A stretch of DNA of 64,000 bases from assembly GCA_028583415.1 (NCBI GenBank), contig CM053265.1, positions 35,008,873 through 35,072,872 on the forward strand, read 5' to 3'. Every line of letters begins with the position of its first letter. Position 1 is the stretch's first letter. Position numbers and translations under genes: made by a program. The notes below the pieces were generated by a model. It worked only from the letters and a program-made list of their open reading frames with translations. It ran no database searches and was not told where the DNA came from. The stretch is from Protea cynaroides. Taxonomy: Eukaryota; Streptophyta; Magnoliopsida; Proteales; Proteaceae. Below are positions 9,702 to 20,571 of this stretch, piece after piece.

Positions 9702-12304
9702 ATAGTAGCAGCCGCAAAGGTAAGACTTGCAAACAAAGCTAAAGAAATTCAATATCAAGGGGTGAGCTCACATCCTAGCTCACCAAGAAGAATCAGACAC
9801 TCATGCAATTCCCTAGGCAACAATATTATGAATGCAGTATAGACACAAATAAACAAGCAATTATGAGTTTCATACAATGTGTATGCAAGTCATGGTTGTT
9901 CTGCACCCTAACAAGGATCTTGTCTGCCCCTTACCCCTATAGACAAATGCTCACATCTCCCCCTTGAACATACATTCATGACCCTCTTGAATGCTTAGTA
10001 CCTTACCCCCCTGGATTGTGTCCCGTCGCTAAAGCACAAATCAATTGATTAGGTTGACGAATGAGCATGCTATTATAAGTGTAGCGCTTCAACAAAGGCA
10101 CCGGCTACTATCCCATAGATCACCGTGTCTCTACATTGATGGACAACGCAAAGCATATGGACTTGTATAATACTGTCATATGTTACAAGTTCATATACTT
10201 CACCCACAAACAATATACCAAACAATCAATCAGCAAGCATGTGCCCCCAAAAAATAAATCTATACTCCAATAGAAATCTCTATCTTACTCCAATAGGCTA
10301 ACCGTGCCCCCACTAGAGTATAGCTTGCCAACATGGCATGTGCTTCGTACACCTCTACTCCACACACCCATCATATATGGACTTAACAAGGCTGGGTCCC
10401 AGCGAAGACCTCGACTCCCTACTCCCCTAGTTCATCATGCTCCACTAAGGACTAGCCAATTGCCAATTCCCAACCTGAATTCCTGAAGTCACCATACATG
10501 GGTTGCACCCCAACGGTGAACCCTGGGTCACTATTCCCATAGATCATTGTGTCCCCATTAGGATACAAGCAGACCAACGCAGCATGTGTACACGTACTCC
10601 CATATGCCACTACCATACATGATCATGCGCATAACAACATACATTTCTCATCCTACATCTCGTGGACCATGTATTGTACTCCCATACTCCACACGTCCAC
10701 CATACATCATTTTCAATATACATTGTTATTGATATATAATGCAAATGCATGAACAATTAATACAGTTTATTGGATGACATGCTATGAAAATAAAAACAAC
10801 AATCATCATCAAACACCTACATGCTGAAACACTTTGAACACCCAATTCCCCTCACATGTAGACACCCAAGGTGTTGAAGAACCTAGAAGCTGACAAAAGA
10901 CTTCACACACTACCTGTGGTGTTTTATCTAATATGATTAGATAGCTTCAATTAGTTGGTAAATATCTTTTAACTCATTATAAACGGGTTCTAAGGTCTAT
11001 ACATGGGTCTTAATCTTGGCTGGGAACTAATGGGATAACATTTCCAAGGTTAGATTAGTCTTATAGCATAAACTGGTTGAATCGATAAATGAAACTGGTG
11101 AAACGGTTAGCCAGTTTGGTCTACCGCTCAACACTTAGTAAAAACTCACTTAGCAGTAATTGGTAGATGGAATGGTTGACTGTTCAACAAGTTGGTCATC
11201 CGGTTTAACACTCTGTCATGGACAGAAGGTCATAGTAGCTCAACCAGTAGTATAGTCGATTATACGGTTAGTCAGTTATGCCACCGCTTGGTTAAATGGC
11301 CTGACCGGTGGACCACTTGACAAACAGTTTCATCAATGCAATCGATTGACCAGTAGAGGGCACTGGTTGACCAGTCAATTGATCAAACAGTTTGGCTGAG
11401 AAATTCTTAGGTTATGTCTAACCGGTCTAGGGCTAGGGGTTGATTGGTAGATCGATCATCCGTTTGCAACCCAGGTTCAGGGTATGAACCAGAAATGGGA
11501 AAGTTTTCCCATTAAGTTTCTCTCCATCTTTTATGGTGGGAAGTTCATCCCAACCATCTTTAAACCATTTGGTGGCCCTTGGAACTTCAATGGCACCCAT
11601 ATCCGTGGAAGGGATTGATGCCCTAATTTTCTTAGGTTAGGGTTTGGTCTCTCATAGTGGGGATTTCATTTCCACTCCATGATGGTCTTCCAAGTTGGTG
11701 GATTCATGGGACGAGAAGCTAATAGGGTTTCGTTCACCATTTTCATAGAGTGAAGTGAGGGAAGAACTCACTCATAGGGTAAATGATGGATCACCATTGT
11801 GGAGATCATGTTTGGTGAGCCCACTATGGTTCGTGGCTTACATTCTCCTTAAAAATGGAAGAGGAGATGAGATGTAGAGCTTACCTCCAGAGAATAGAGC
11901 TTGAACTTCTTCTTGAGCTCCCTCTTCTCTTCTTCATCACTCTCCCAAGGTTTTCCATAAAGTAAGGAGGATAATAAGGGCAAGGCCCTTATTTATAGTG
12001 TCCAGGGAAAAGATGGGTGTCCCACATATACTCAACCGGTTAGGTTAAACCGGTCGATCAGTTTGGTTGCACTACCTATCGGTTGAGCAGATTTGTGTGC
12101 TCAGGCTTGGATTGATGAGCCTGATCCATTAGTAGCACTTCTTAGCTCCATGGGGTCTTTTCTCCTATACTTACCTCACCTTCCTCAACCGTCGAGTGTG
12201 ACCCGACATCAATGTAAGGGTCCAAAATGTTGGGTGCCAAGGTTGACAGAGTGAGGCTCGGTACAAAGGATCCGAATCCTTTAGGATTTCAGGTGTGGGT
12301 CTCA

Positions 12305-13080
12305 TAATACCCTAAGTTTTAAGGATTTTGTCCCCGAAATATGGGCGTAGTTGTTAGTCTTTCTTCATACCCACTGATATCCATCTCCCATAATGTTTTC
12401 GTCGTCCAATATTTATAATATACTCAAATTAGATGCTAAAGAAGTCAAGAGTTACCTAGTCTTCCCTCTGGGCGGTGGGAGCCCATAGCTTTGGACAGTA
12501 CTTGGCTGCATGTCCCATAGCTTTGCAAAATAGTTACTTAATCAACTTTGGAGGTGGTGGAACCTCCACACTGGGTTGAGTAAACCACTTCATGAGATGC
12601 TCACTACTTTAGCACAGATAACACCTCCGCGGCCCCAAGAGGATTGGAGATCCCATCTGAAGCTTCTCATTTTCGAGACAAAGCATCTTTGGTACCTTCC
12701 CTTGTGATTCCTCGCTTGGAGCTCTCTTCATCTAATTATCTTCCCTTGGTCAAAAGGCACTACGTCACAACCTTCTTGGTTAATCCCCTATTCATAACAT
12801 TCGGATACTATCCGAGCAACCATGCCCCTATGTTGTTCTTGGAGGCTTTGGGTAAGGTGCCCTAATAGATCCAATACTTCCACTAAAGTCTGTTCAGGAG
12901 TAGCAACATTGTGCCCGACTCACATTAGTGCCTCACCTACTCTCTTCTAGAACTCTAATTACCGATCTTGGATTACATTAGTGATCCCATGTACTACCAT
13001 GGCAACATCTAGGCGGGTTGAAGTCGTGCTTGGGTTCATCCTTTTATCCAGGCCTCTTGCGTTGCACTCCATCATTTCTA
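12305..13080 (-). pseudogene. Family A gag C-terminal remnant (copy A2)
   Basis: Minus-strand gag debris directly upstream of the A2 LTR. Near 12910-12800 it aligns with the A1 and A4 gags in the stretch reading DLL.HL.QSLQEQ..GMVA.IV. The CCHC-like Cys/His residues near 12540-12470 are decayed. From the end of gag to the LTR start (about 12310) there is a G-rich tract and no protease, RT or integrase. This repeats the gag-then-LTR arrangement of A1 and A4. The apparent plus-strand ORF at 12644-12865 is a shadow. Confidence 0.55.
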
Positions 13081-14040
13081 GATGGACGATGTTGGTGATT
13101 AGGTGCGATCCTCTACCTAACGTTTAAAATCCTTTAGTAACTTCAATGAACTTGTGAGGACAAAGATGGAAATCTTTAGAAGTCGCCACCTAGATTTAGG
13201 TCTAGGACCTTGGAAATGTGAAATCTCACCCTAAGGTAAAACTTCGATTGACTCATGACCCTTAGATTGGATTTCTGGTCCATCAGAGATTGGGTAAGTG
13301 TCAGGTTACGGTTATGGGAAGGGGTTAGGCACCCAAACCGCCCGATCGAAATCGGTCTCCTATACCTTTCCTATGCTAGACTCTATCTGTTAAACCAAAC
13401 TAAACCAAGTGGTTTGATATCATTGAACCGAATCTGTATCCATCAGATTGCCTACGTATCACAGAATTATTCTGAAAATCAGGTTCACCATCGTAGTTCA
13501 GGTGTAATTAAAGTTTATGGATGTGATTTATGCTTGTGCATGATTAAGTTCATTGTTCAAGTTAAAATTTATGCTTGAATGGTTGAGAAATCCTATGGGT
13601 TAGGATCTGGATAATCCATGTGGATTGATAGATAGTCCTAGTGGATCTAAGAATAACCCTATTTGGGTTGGAATGTGGATAATATCCTAGTGGATCTATG
13701 GATAGTCCAAGTGGACTAAATGTGTGGATAACCCTATTTAGGTTAAAATATGGGGGATATCCTAGTGGATCTATGGATAGTCCGAGTGGACTAAAGTATG
13801 GGTAAATATCCTAATGGATCTATGGATAGTCCGAGTGGACTAAGCTGTGGATCCGAATTTGGGCTTCTCCCAAATGGCCTACGTATCCTAGGGTTTGACC
13901 TAGGAATCAGAATCCGCGTAGTTCGGGAATAACCTGTTCTAGGTTATAAAGTGAGAACCTGTTCTAGGTTTGGGATTGAGAACCTATTATAGGTTTAGGG
14001 TTTAGAACCTATTCTAGGTTTAGGGTTTGCCAAGGGGCAA
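13081..14040. repeat. Non-coding LTR-retrotransposon-like block with short direct repeats
   Basis: No gene seen. The plus strand carries GTCGCCACCTAGATTTAGG (about 13180-13198), GGTTAGGCACCC (about 13325) and two CCTACGTATC..CGTAGTTC blocks (13450-13500, 13880-13925). I associate this combination with LTRs and flanks of Tat/Ogre-type elements. From about 13610 to 13850 the phrase GGATCTATGGATAGTCC recurs with flanking variation. From 13930 to 14030 AACCT.TTCTAGGTT recurs about five times. The 107-codon ORF at 13255-13578 has no domain and I do not call it a gene. Confidence 0.45.
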
Positions 14041-14390
14041 AATCGTCCTAAATCACCCTTTTTATCCTGAATTCTAATTTTGAAAAGTTTGGCAAGACAT
14101 TCTCTTTCTTTATTAAGATTTTATCATTCCCATTATGCCATTGCCAAGAATGTGGGTGCCTAAATGCACGTCCCCACACCTACATTGTCTTCTAGAAGTG
14201 TGCATATATGGCAGTTTAACTAGGGTGTTGCATAAAATAAGTTATTGCCAAAAAATAGAATATTCTATCTAAATATGGCACATAAAACATTTATGACAAG
14301 AAATTCACATACAGTAAGATTGTTTAAAATCTTTCAAATATGACATGTATTGCAAATAAGGCAAGAGCCTACATGGCATGATCTAGTATG

Positions 14391-15456
14391 CTATTTTCTA
14401 CCCTAATTGTTATTTTCTTTCCATTTTAGGGTTTTCTACCCTAATTGTTATTTTTTTTCCATTTTTTAAGGTTTTCTACCCTAATTGTTACATTCTTTCC
14501 ATTTTAGGGTTTTCTACCCTAGTTATTATTTCATTTCTATTTTTTTAGGGTTTTCTACCCTAATTGTTACTTTCTTTCCATTTTAGGGTTTTCTACCCTA
14601 ATTATTATTTTATTTCCATTTTTTAGGGTTTTCTACCCTAACTGTTACTTTCTTTCCATTTTAGGGTTTTCTACCCTAATTATTATTTTCATTCCATCTT
14701 AGGGTTTTCTACCCTAAATGCTACTTTCTTTCCATTTTAGGCTTTTCTACCCTAATTATTATTTTCTTTCCATCTTAGGGTTTTCTACCCTAAATGTTAC
14801 TTTCTTTCCATTTTAGGGTTTTCTACCCTAATTATTATTTTATTTCCATTTTTTAGGGTTTTCTACCTTAACTGTTACTTTCTTTCCATTTTAGGGTTTT
14901 CTACCCTAATTATTATTTTATTTCCATTTTTTAGGGTTTTCTACCCTAAGTGTTACTTTCTTTCTATTTTAGGTTTTTCTACCCTAATTATTATTTTATT
15001 TCCATTTTTTAGGGTTTTCTACCCTAATTGTTACATTCTTTCCATTTTAGGGTTTTCTACCCTAATTGTTATTTTATTTCCATTTTTTAGGGTTTTCTAC
15101 CCTAATTGTTACATTCTTTCCATTTTAGGGTTTTCTACCCTAATTATTATTTTCTTTCCATCTTAGGGTTTTCTACCCTAAATGTTACTTTCTTTCCATT
15201 TTAGGGTTTTCTACCCTAATTATTATTTTCTTTCCGTCTTAGGGTTTTCTACCCTAAATGTTACCTTCTTTCCATTTTAGGGTTCTCTACCCTAATTATT
15301 ATTTTCTTTCCATTTTTTAGGGTTTTCTACCCTAACTGTTACTTTCTTTCCATTTTAGGGTTTTCTACCCTAATTATTATTTTATTTCCATTTTAGGGTT
15401 TTCTACCCTAATTATTATTTTGTTTCCATTTTTTAGGGTTTTCTACCCTAATTATG
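14391..15456 (+). repeat. Minisatellite, 28 units of about 39 bp with an internal hairpin
   Basis: Twenty-eight occurrences of TTCTACCCTA or a one-base variant can be counted, at spacings of about 37-41 bp. Each unit holds TAGGGTTTTCTACCCTA, a 6-bp inverted repeat with a 5-base loop. Spacers alternate between a shorter type (TTACTTTCTTTCCATTTT) and a longer type (ATTATTTTATTTCCATTTTT), so the array is largely dimeric at about 78 bp. The array shows the plant-telomere-like TTTAGGG and its complement, but the unit is not telomeric. Confidence 0.9.
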
Positions 15457-16190
15457 GCAATAAGCATCCAACTATGGCAATGAGAATTCAAACATGGCAG
15501 TGTATCTAAAAAAAACACTCATGATGAAAAATTCAATGGTATAAATCACTATTAATGGTAATCTAACCGTTCAGATGCTTTGAAATCAATCATTATGATA
15601 ATCTAATGGTTTAGATGCATTTAAAACATTCATAGTGAAGATCCAACGATTCAGATTCATTTAAGACACTCATAATGAAGACCCATTGGTTTGGGGGGGG
15701 CATCAACATATCTAAAATCAATGGTCCAATTTGCTAATTCAAACATCCAAGATCGTGGACCCGATTTTATCATTAAAGCACCGAGATCGATGGCCAAATT
15801 TTATCTCATAAAAATTCAATTAGAGGCCATGATCAATCACTTAAGGAAAATCTAAATCAAAGGCTAGATCAATCACCTTAAGATTTCGAATCATATGGCT
15901 CACAATTGATCAAATTAAAATTCATTCAATATCAATGGCTCAAATTACATCCTCATCAGATTAACATCAATGACTCAAATCATATGACCATTTCGTGGCA
16001 TCTATGATCAAACAAAAATATCATCTAAAACTCAATTTCATGGGAGGGGGGATTAGGTGATAAATATACGGACAAGGGGGATTGCAATGGATATGGGGAT
16101 CGAGTTGGGATAATGGCTGGGCGGGGGGGGTGGTACACCGATCGGGTAGGTGAAGGTGGATCGATAAAAAAAGTGAAAGGAAAGGGTTTA
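15457..16190. repeat. Non-coding repeat-derived sequence with degenerate 45-bp repeats
   Basis: No gene seen. Between about 15550 and 15990 a motif of the kind CAATGGTTTAGATGCAT / CCAACGATTCAGATTCAT recurs at roughly 45-50 bp, with a run of nine G at about 15694-15702. Such 'ATCCAACGGTTCAGAT' phrases are common in plant LTR elements. Minus-strand TATATTTATCACC near 16055 could be a promoter, but support is weak. Confidence 0.4.
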
Positions 16191-16409
16191 CCGGGGGTTT
16201 GCTCTTTCTCTTTTCCTCTCTTTGCTTCCCTTTTTTTCTCCTTCCCAAAAGCGGAGAAAAGGCCTTTATTTTTTCCCCTTTTTCTTTTCCCTTACTTTTC
16301 TCCCAAAACGTAAGCCACAAAGCCCTTTCACTTATTTTTTTATTTCCCCTTTTTTTTCTCTCTTCTTCCCTTACTTTTCTCCCCAAAAAACTCTAGTTTT
16401 CTTTTTTTT

Positions 16410-16447
<38 letters not shown>

Positions 16448-16984
16448 CTCTCCTTTTTTTTTCCTTTTTTTTTTTTTTTCCCTTTTAAAAACAATCTAGA
16501 AACCCTAAATCCTCTCCTTTTTTTTTTTCCTTTTTTCTTTCTTTTCTTCCCTAAAACCGTCCCTCCTAAAAACCCCCACGTTTTCTCTTTCTTCTTTCCT
16601 TTTTTTTCTCTAACACAATCCTTTGGAATGTCTTATAAAAAGTGACGTTTTTCCTCTCTCCCTCTTTGCTTTTTTTTCTCAAAATCTTTTGGATTTATCC
16701 CCAAAATCGAAATCCCCATTCTCTTCCACGTTTTTTCTCTCCCCTCTTTCCTTTTTCTTCTCAAAAATCTTTTGGATTATCTCCAAAATTGAAATCCCCT
16801 TTCATTTTCACGTTTCTCTCTCCCCTCTTCCCTTTTTCTTCTAAAAATCTTTTGGATTATCTCCAAAACCAAAATCCCCATTCTCTTTCACATTTTTTTC
16901 TCTCCCCTCTTTCCTTTTTCTTCTAAAAAATCTTTTGGATTATCATTTACATATAATAATATATATTATACACATATATTTAAT

Positions 16985-16985
<1 letters not shown>
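16191..16985 (+). repeat. Pyrimidine-rich tract with four tandem 85-bp units
   Basis: Almost pure T/C on the plus strand, with a long T run at about 16400-16448. From about 16650 to 16945 four imperfect units of about 85 bp repeat CTCTCCCCTCTTTCC..., AAATCTTTTGGATTATC and AAATCCCC. The long ORFs on both strands here (Phe/Ser/Leu-rich, or Lys/Arg-rich on the minus strand) are products of base composition and not genes. Confidence 0.8.

Positions 16986-17032
<47 letters not shown>
16986..17032. repeat. (AT)n microsatellite
   Basis: About 20 uninterrupted TA dinucleotides at 16990-17030, within a wider AT-rich stretch to 17065. Confidence 0.95.
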
Positions 17033-17033
<1 letters not shown>

Positions 17034-17229
17034 CAATATATATAATATATAAATATTATGCACATAGATAAACTGATTCGAAATGGGTTGAGACTGACTT
17101 AGGTTGACAACTGATATGGGTTGAGCTAGGTTAGACCAAAACTGGTTTGAACTGAGTTGACTGGACTGATTGGAATTAACTGGGTTTTCTCTCTTTGTCA
17201 TTTCACGGGTCATTTCCGCTATCATCCCG

Positions 17230-18190
17230 CATGGAATTTTCCAATGGCCTCTATTCTAAATTTTTTGCGTTCATTTTGTAGAACATTAAAAATGAGGAAT
17301 ATAGGAACTTGAATCACCTCATTTGGAAGTAAAATGGTCAACTTATGAATTTTTGAAGTTTAAGCGGACCAATTATCGATAATTTGGCTGACCATTCTGC
17401 ATGAGATCCTTCGGAGGCTTTTATCGAAAATATTTTACGTCCACTTTGTAGAGCACTAAAAATGGAACATAATGAGACTGGAATCACCTGAATCCGATGT
17501 AGAACGGAAAAGATATGCAGCTTTGATGTTCTGACGATAATTTTGCATGCAAGCTTGCATGGGACCCACTGATGACTTCTACCCGGGATTTTTTACGTCC
17601 ACTTTGTAGAACATCATGAATGAAGAATAATGGTCTTAGAATCATCTGAATCCGATGTAGAACGGGAAAGATATGAAGCTTTGAAGTTCTAATGATCATT
17701 TTTCATGCAAGTTTGCATGGGACCCACTGGTGACTTCTACCCGGGATTTTTTACGTCCACTTTGTAGAACATCATGAATGAAGAATAATGGTCTTGGAAT
17801 CATCTGAATCCGATGTAGAACGGGAAAGATATGAAGATATGAAGCTTTGAAGTTCTAACGATCATTTTGCATGCAAGTTTGCATGGGACCCACTGGTGAC
17901 TTCTACCCGGGATTTTTTACGTCCACTTTGTAGAACATCATGAATGAAGAATAATGGTCTTGGAATCATCTGAATCCGATGTAGAACGGGAAAGATATGA
18001 AGCTTTGAACTTTTAACGATCATTTTGCATGCAAGTATGCATGGGACCCACTGGTGACTTCTACCCGGGATTTTTTACGTCCACTTTGTAGACATCATGA
18101 ATGAAGAATAATGGTCTTGGAATCATCTGAATCCGATGTCGGATGATCAAGATATGATGATTTAAAATTCAAACGATCCGACTTAGGATA
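17230..18190 (+). repeat. Tandem repeat of about 158 bp
   Basis: The anchor ACGTCCACTTTGTAGA begins at 17595, 17753, 17919 and 18077, that is at steps of 158, 166 and 158 bp. The 166-bp unit has a 9-bp internal duplication of AGATATGA. Two more diverged units precede (anchors near 17262 and 17438). Units include AATCATCTGAATCCGATGTAGAACGG and a TGCATGGGACCCACTGG block. The 71-codon minus ORF at 17484-17699 is a by-product of the array. Arrays of this kind occur in untranslated parts of Tat/Ogre elements, which would fit the neighbouring blocks (inference). Confidence 0.9.
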
Positions 18191-18849
18191 ATTTGCATGA
18201 AGGCCCCTGGGATTATTTATAATAATTTCAGAAACCTCCCTTATATGTATCATCCGACTAAAATGGTCATATCTTCCTCATTTGATATCGGAATTGAGCA
18301 ATTCTGGTCTCGTTTCGAAGATAATTCTATGACCTATGCATCTATGCAAATAATAGCCCATGACCCTGCTGTGGGGATCAATGAAAAATCACAAATCTTT
18401 GGGTTAAAGGTCAGAAACCTGCCATATTGGTTCATTTATGCCGAGGGTGGCAAAAATGGGGTGCTTACAGAACTATACAAAGCATGCACATAAACACATC
18501 TCATGTAATCATCTGTTGAGCATAAGCATGCATGCACAAATTTTTAGAGTCCAACACGTTACTTTTTCTTCTAACTTACATGACCTCAATAAGCGTAGGC
18601 AATTCATTTCATTATTTAGGTGCACTTGCCTGACAGGTTGATTGGTTATTCAAATCATTCATAATTCTAATACACGGTAAGGCATCATCGCCTATAATCT
18701 GCATCCTTACTATTTCCATCCTGCTATGGGTAGGGCAGTCACCAATTGTATAATCTTGATTGAACTCCCATGCGCCTATTCTCCATCTTGTTTGTCACAC
18801 TTACTTGCACACTTTTCATTGGTTACCGCATGTGAGATGTGTAACTATA
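18191..18849. other. No gene seen; diverged repeat flank
   Basis: The first 250 bases continue the theme of the 158-bp array (AAAATGGTCATATCTTCCTCATTTGATATCGG-type text) and give a 98-codon ORF at 18197-18493 without a recognisable domain. The remainder up to 18850 has no coding signal or repeat structure that I can support. Confidence 0.4.
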
Positions 18850-19770
18850 ACTTAAATTACTAGTAAACATACATGTGCTCACCCCAAGGAGTTCTTGGGC
18901 TTCCCTTTATGGCATGGTAGTCCCGTCTTTTACTGCCTGTATTAGGGTCTTTGGTACAGCACACGACAGGTTGGCACCATATGCCCACGTATGCCACAAT
19001 TATAACACTTTCCACGGGCTTGAGACCGACTGGTAAAAGGTGTGGCTTCATTGCATGTGTTCATGGCTGTTAGGTCTACATAGGAAACTTGCATCGAAGA
19101 ATTAGAATACTTGGCAGAGACAACATTTAAATTCCATATGTAAATAAGTTTAAGAGGCTATATTTCACTTGTCCTAGGTTTACAACAATTCAGCCATATA
19201 ATACAAGTTATTAAATGATGACTTGGGTTATTAGATTTTAAAATCTTAACTTCTCTTGGTAGATATATCGACATTCCTCCCTTATCTCTTCCATGCCCTT
19301 CCCAGCAGTTTGGCCTATACGAACCCTTTGCATGATCTCTCACAGCTCCGGGCTAGGTTCTCTTCATAGCGGAGCATATTTGGCTAGGAACACCTCTCAA
19401 AATATATCCCAAGTGATAGTACTATAATGCTGAAGGAGCATAGGCTGTGTCACTTTCCACCACTCATACGGTGCACCCACCAGCTGATAAGTGGAATACA
19501 TCACCTTTTGCACATCGGTGCAGTTGAGGTTCCCAATGGTGTCCTCCATGCTTTGGATCCATCTCCTCGTTTGAGAGAAATCTGATTGTTCCCCAGTAAA
19601 CTGTTCTAGGCTCAACTCTTGGAAGTTAACCATGGTGTCATATGCCAAGCTTGCTCTACTCCCCGTATCAAGGAGAAGAGTGGAAATTCTTCGGGTTCAT
19701 TTTAGGGTTCATTTCTCCAAGCAGGCGCTCTCGAAGTAGATCCCCTATTAGCTTGCTTAGGTGGTGCCAT
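18850..19770 (-). pseudogene. Family A-like gag with CCHC knuckle (copy A3)
   Basis: Minus strand. The start ATG at 19770 (MAPPKQANRG...) lies 22 nt after a clear splice acceptor (TTGTTTTCAG, exon at 19792). The core at 19648-19397 reads MEDTIGNL, QLVGAPYEWW and ITWDIF, typical of retrotransposon gag. A zinc knuckle CYNCGIRGHMVPTC (CX2CX4HX4C) is intact near 19010-18965. A stop early in the N-terminus and frame changes between core and knuckle break it. No pol follows. The knuckle binds RNA in the capsid in this protein class (family knowledge). Confidence 0.7.
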
Positions 19771-20571
19771 CTCATTAATCCTTTAAGTGTATCTGAAAAC
19801 AAGATTGGCTTAACCAAGACTAGTCTAAAACCCATTTTTACTACAAAGAGATCTCATTATCATGCATGACATAAGGTAAGATGGGTCACTTTAAATTCGG
19901 CTACGATTCATAATGATTGAGTGGTATCCTTAGGGTTTGGGTACAACATTATGTAGCATAGCCATTTAGTAATTAGGGTACCCCCAATTTATAAGAATTT
20001 AAGCAACTTATGGGAGTGCAGGGTGGCTTGATGAAATTCCCCATCTTCAACATTTTTATAATCATCCAGTCGAATGTACAATGTGCGGTTGACCGGTTTG
20101 TCACACTCGTCCGGTTGACAACTATCGTACATTAACCCTAGCATTATCGGTTGACCGAGAGGTTAGAACGATCTATCAATTGATCGAAAGACCGGTTGTC
20201 TTGATTGGTAGACTGATAATTGCTTGAGCGGGAGAAAGTCCCAACTCCTGGTACAGCCGGTCGAGTACAATCTACAGACTGGCTAAGTGTATTGGTTAAC
20301 CAGTCTAGTATGAATTTCTTTTTATAAAAGGGCTTGAGGGCCCTCATTTGGGTCCTACCAAGTACGATCGGCAAACCACTGGAGTCCTACACTATCGATG
20401 ATCAATCGTCTGGCTTCCGAAGAGAATTTTCCGTCATTATCTTGGAGTTTCTCCTTCTTCTCTCATTCTTCTCACGTAATCCTCTTCTCTTCCTTATTTA
20501 TTCCAATATTGGTGGTGTTGTTTGACCCATTTTGTTTTGGGTTGTTTGTGATTCCCAACCACCTATACGCC
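19771..20571. repeat. Family A-type leader/LTR fragment
   Basis: No gene. The A3 splice acceptor lies at 19793-19802 on the minus strand. From 20080 to 20300 there is a dense cluster of GGTTGACCGG-like motifs, as in other family A LTRs. Signals conflict on orientation: plus-strand TATAAAAGGGC near 20320 suggests plus, while the GA-rich text at 20430-20500 on the minus strand looks like the leader of the other copies. Cut at 20571 by solo LTR C1. Confidence 0.45.

Larger units (their letters stand above)
6898..12304 (-). repeat. Family A LTR (copy A2), interrupted by solo LTR B0
   Basis: Minus-strand LTR running from TATGAGACCC (12304) to GGGCTGTAACA (6898), with family-B solo LTR B0 inserted at 7387-9701. 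Removing B0 and one 5-bp duplication leaves about 3.1 kb. CCGGTTGACC-like motifs cluster at 11080-11470 and 12035-12100. A TATA-like AATAAGG/TTATAAATA region lies near 11985. The splice donor GGAG|GTAAGC is near 11885, after a GA-rich leader. The first 100 bases align with the A1 LTR start. It joins the gag remnant at 12305-13080. The 3' boundary is inferred from the TG..CA rule and from where A1 stops. Confidence 0.6.

Noticed and set aside
14391..15456. Telomere or CRISPR-like array
   Set aside because: Units of about 39 bp with variable spacing contain TTTAGGG only once each, and spacers are near-identical rather than unique. It is a minisatellite.
16021..16926. Several long ORFs on both strands in the pyrimidine-rich tract
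   Set aside because: They overlap each other in several frames, are almost only Phe/Ser/Leu or Lys/Arg/Glu, and follow base composition. No domain or start context.
18860..19051. 63-codon minus ORF starting MKPHLLPVGLKPVES
   Set aside because: Another frame over the same bases encodes the intact zinc knuckle CYNCGIRGHMVPTC, so this one is a shadow.
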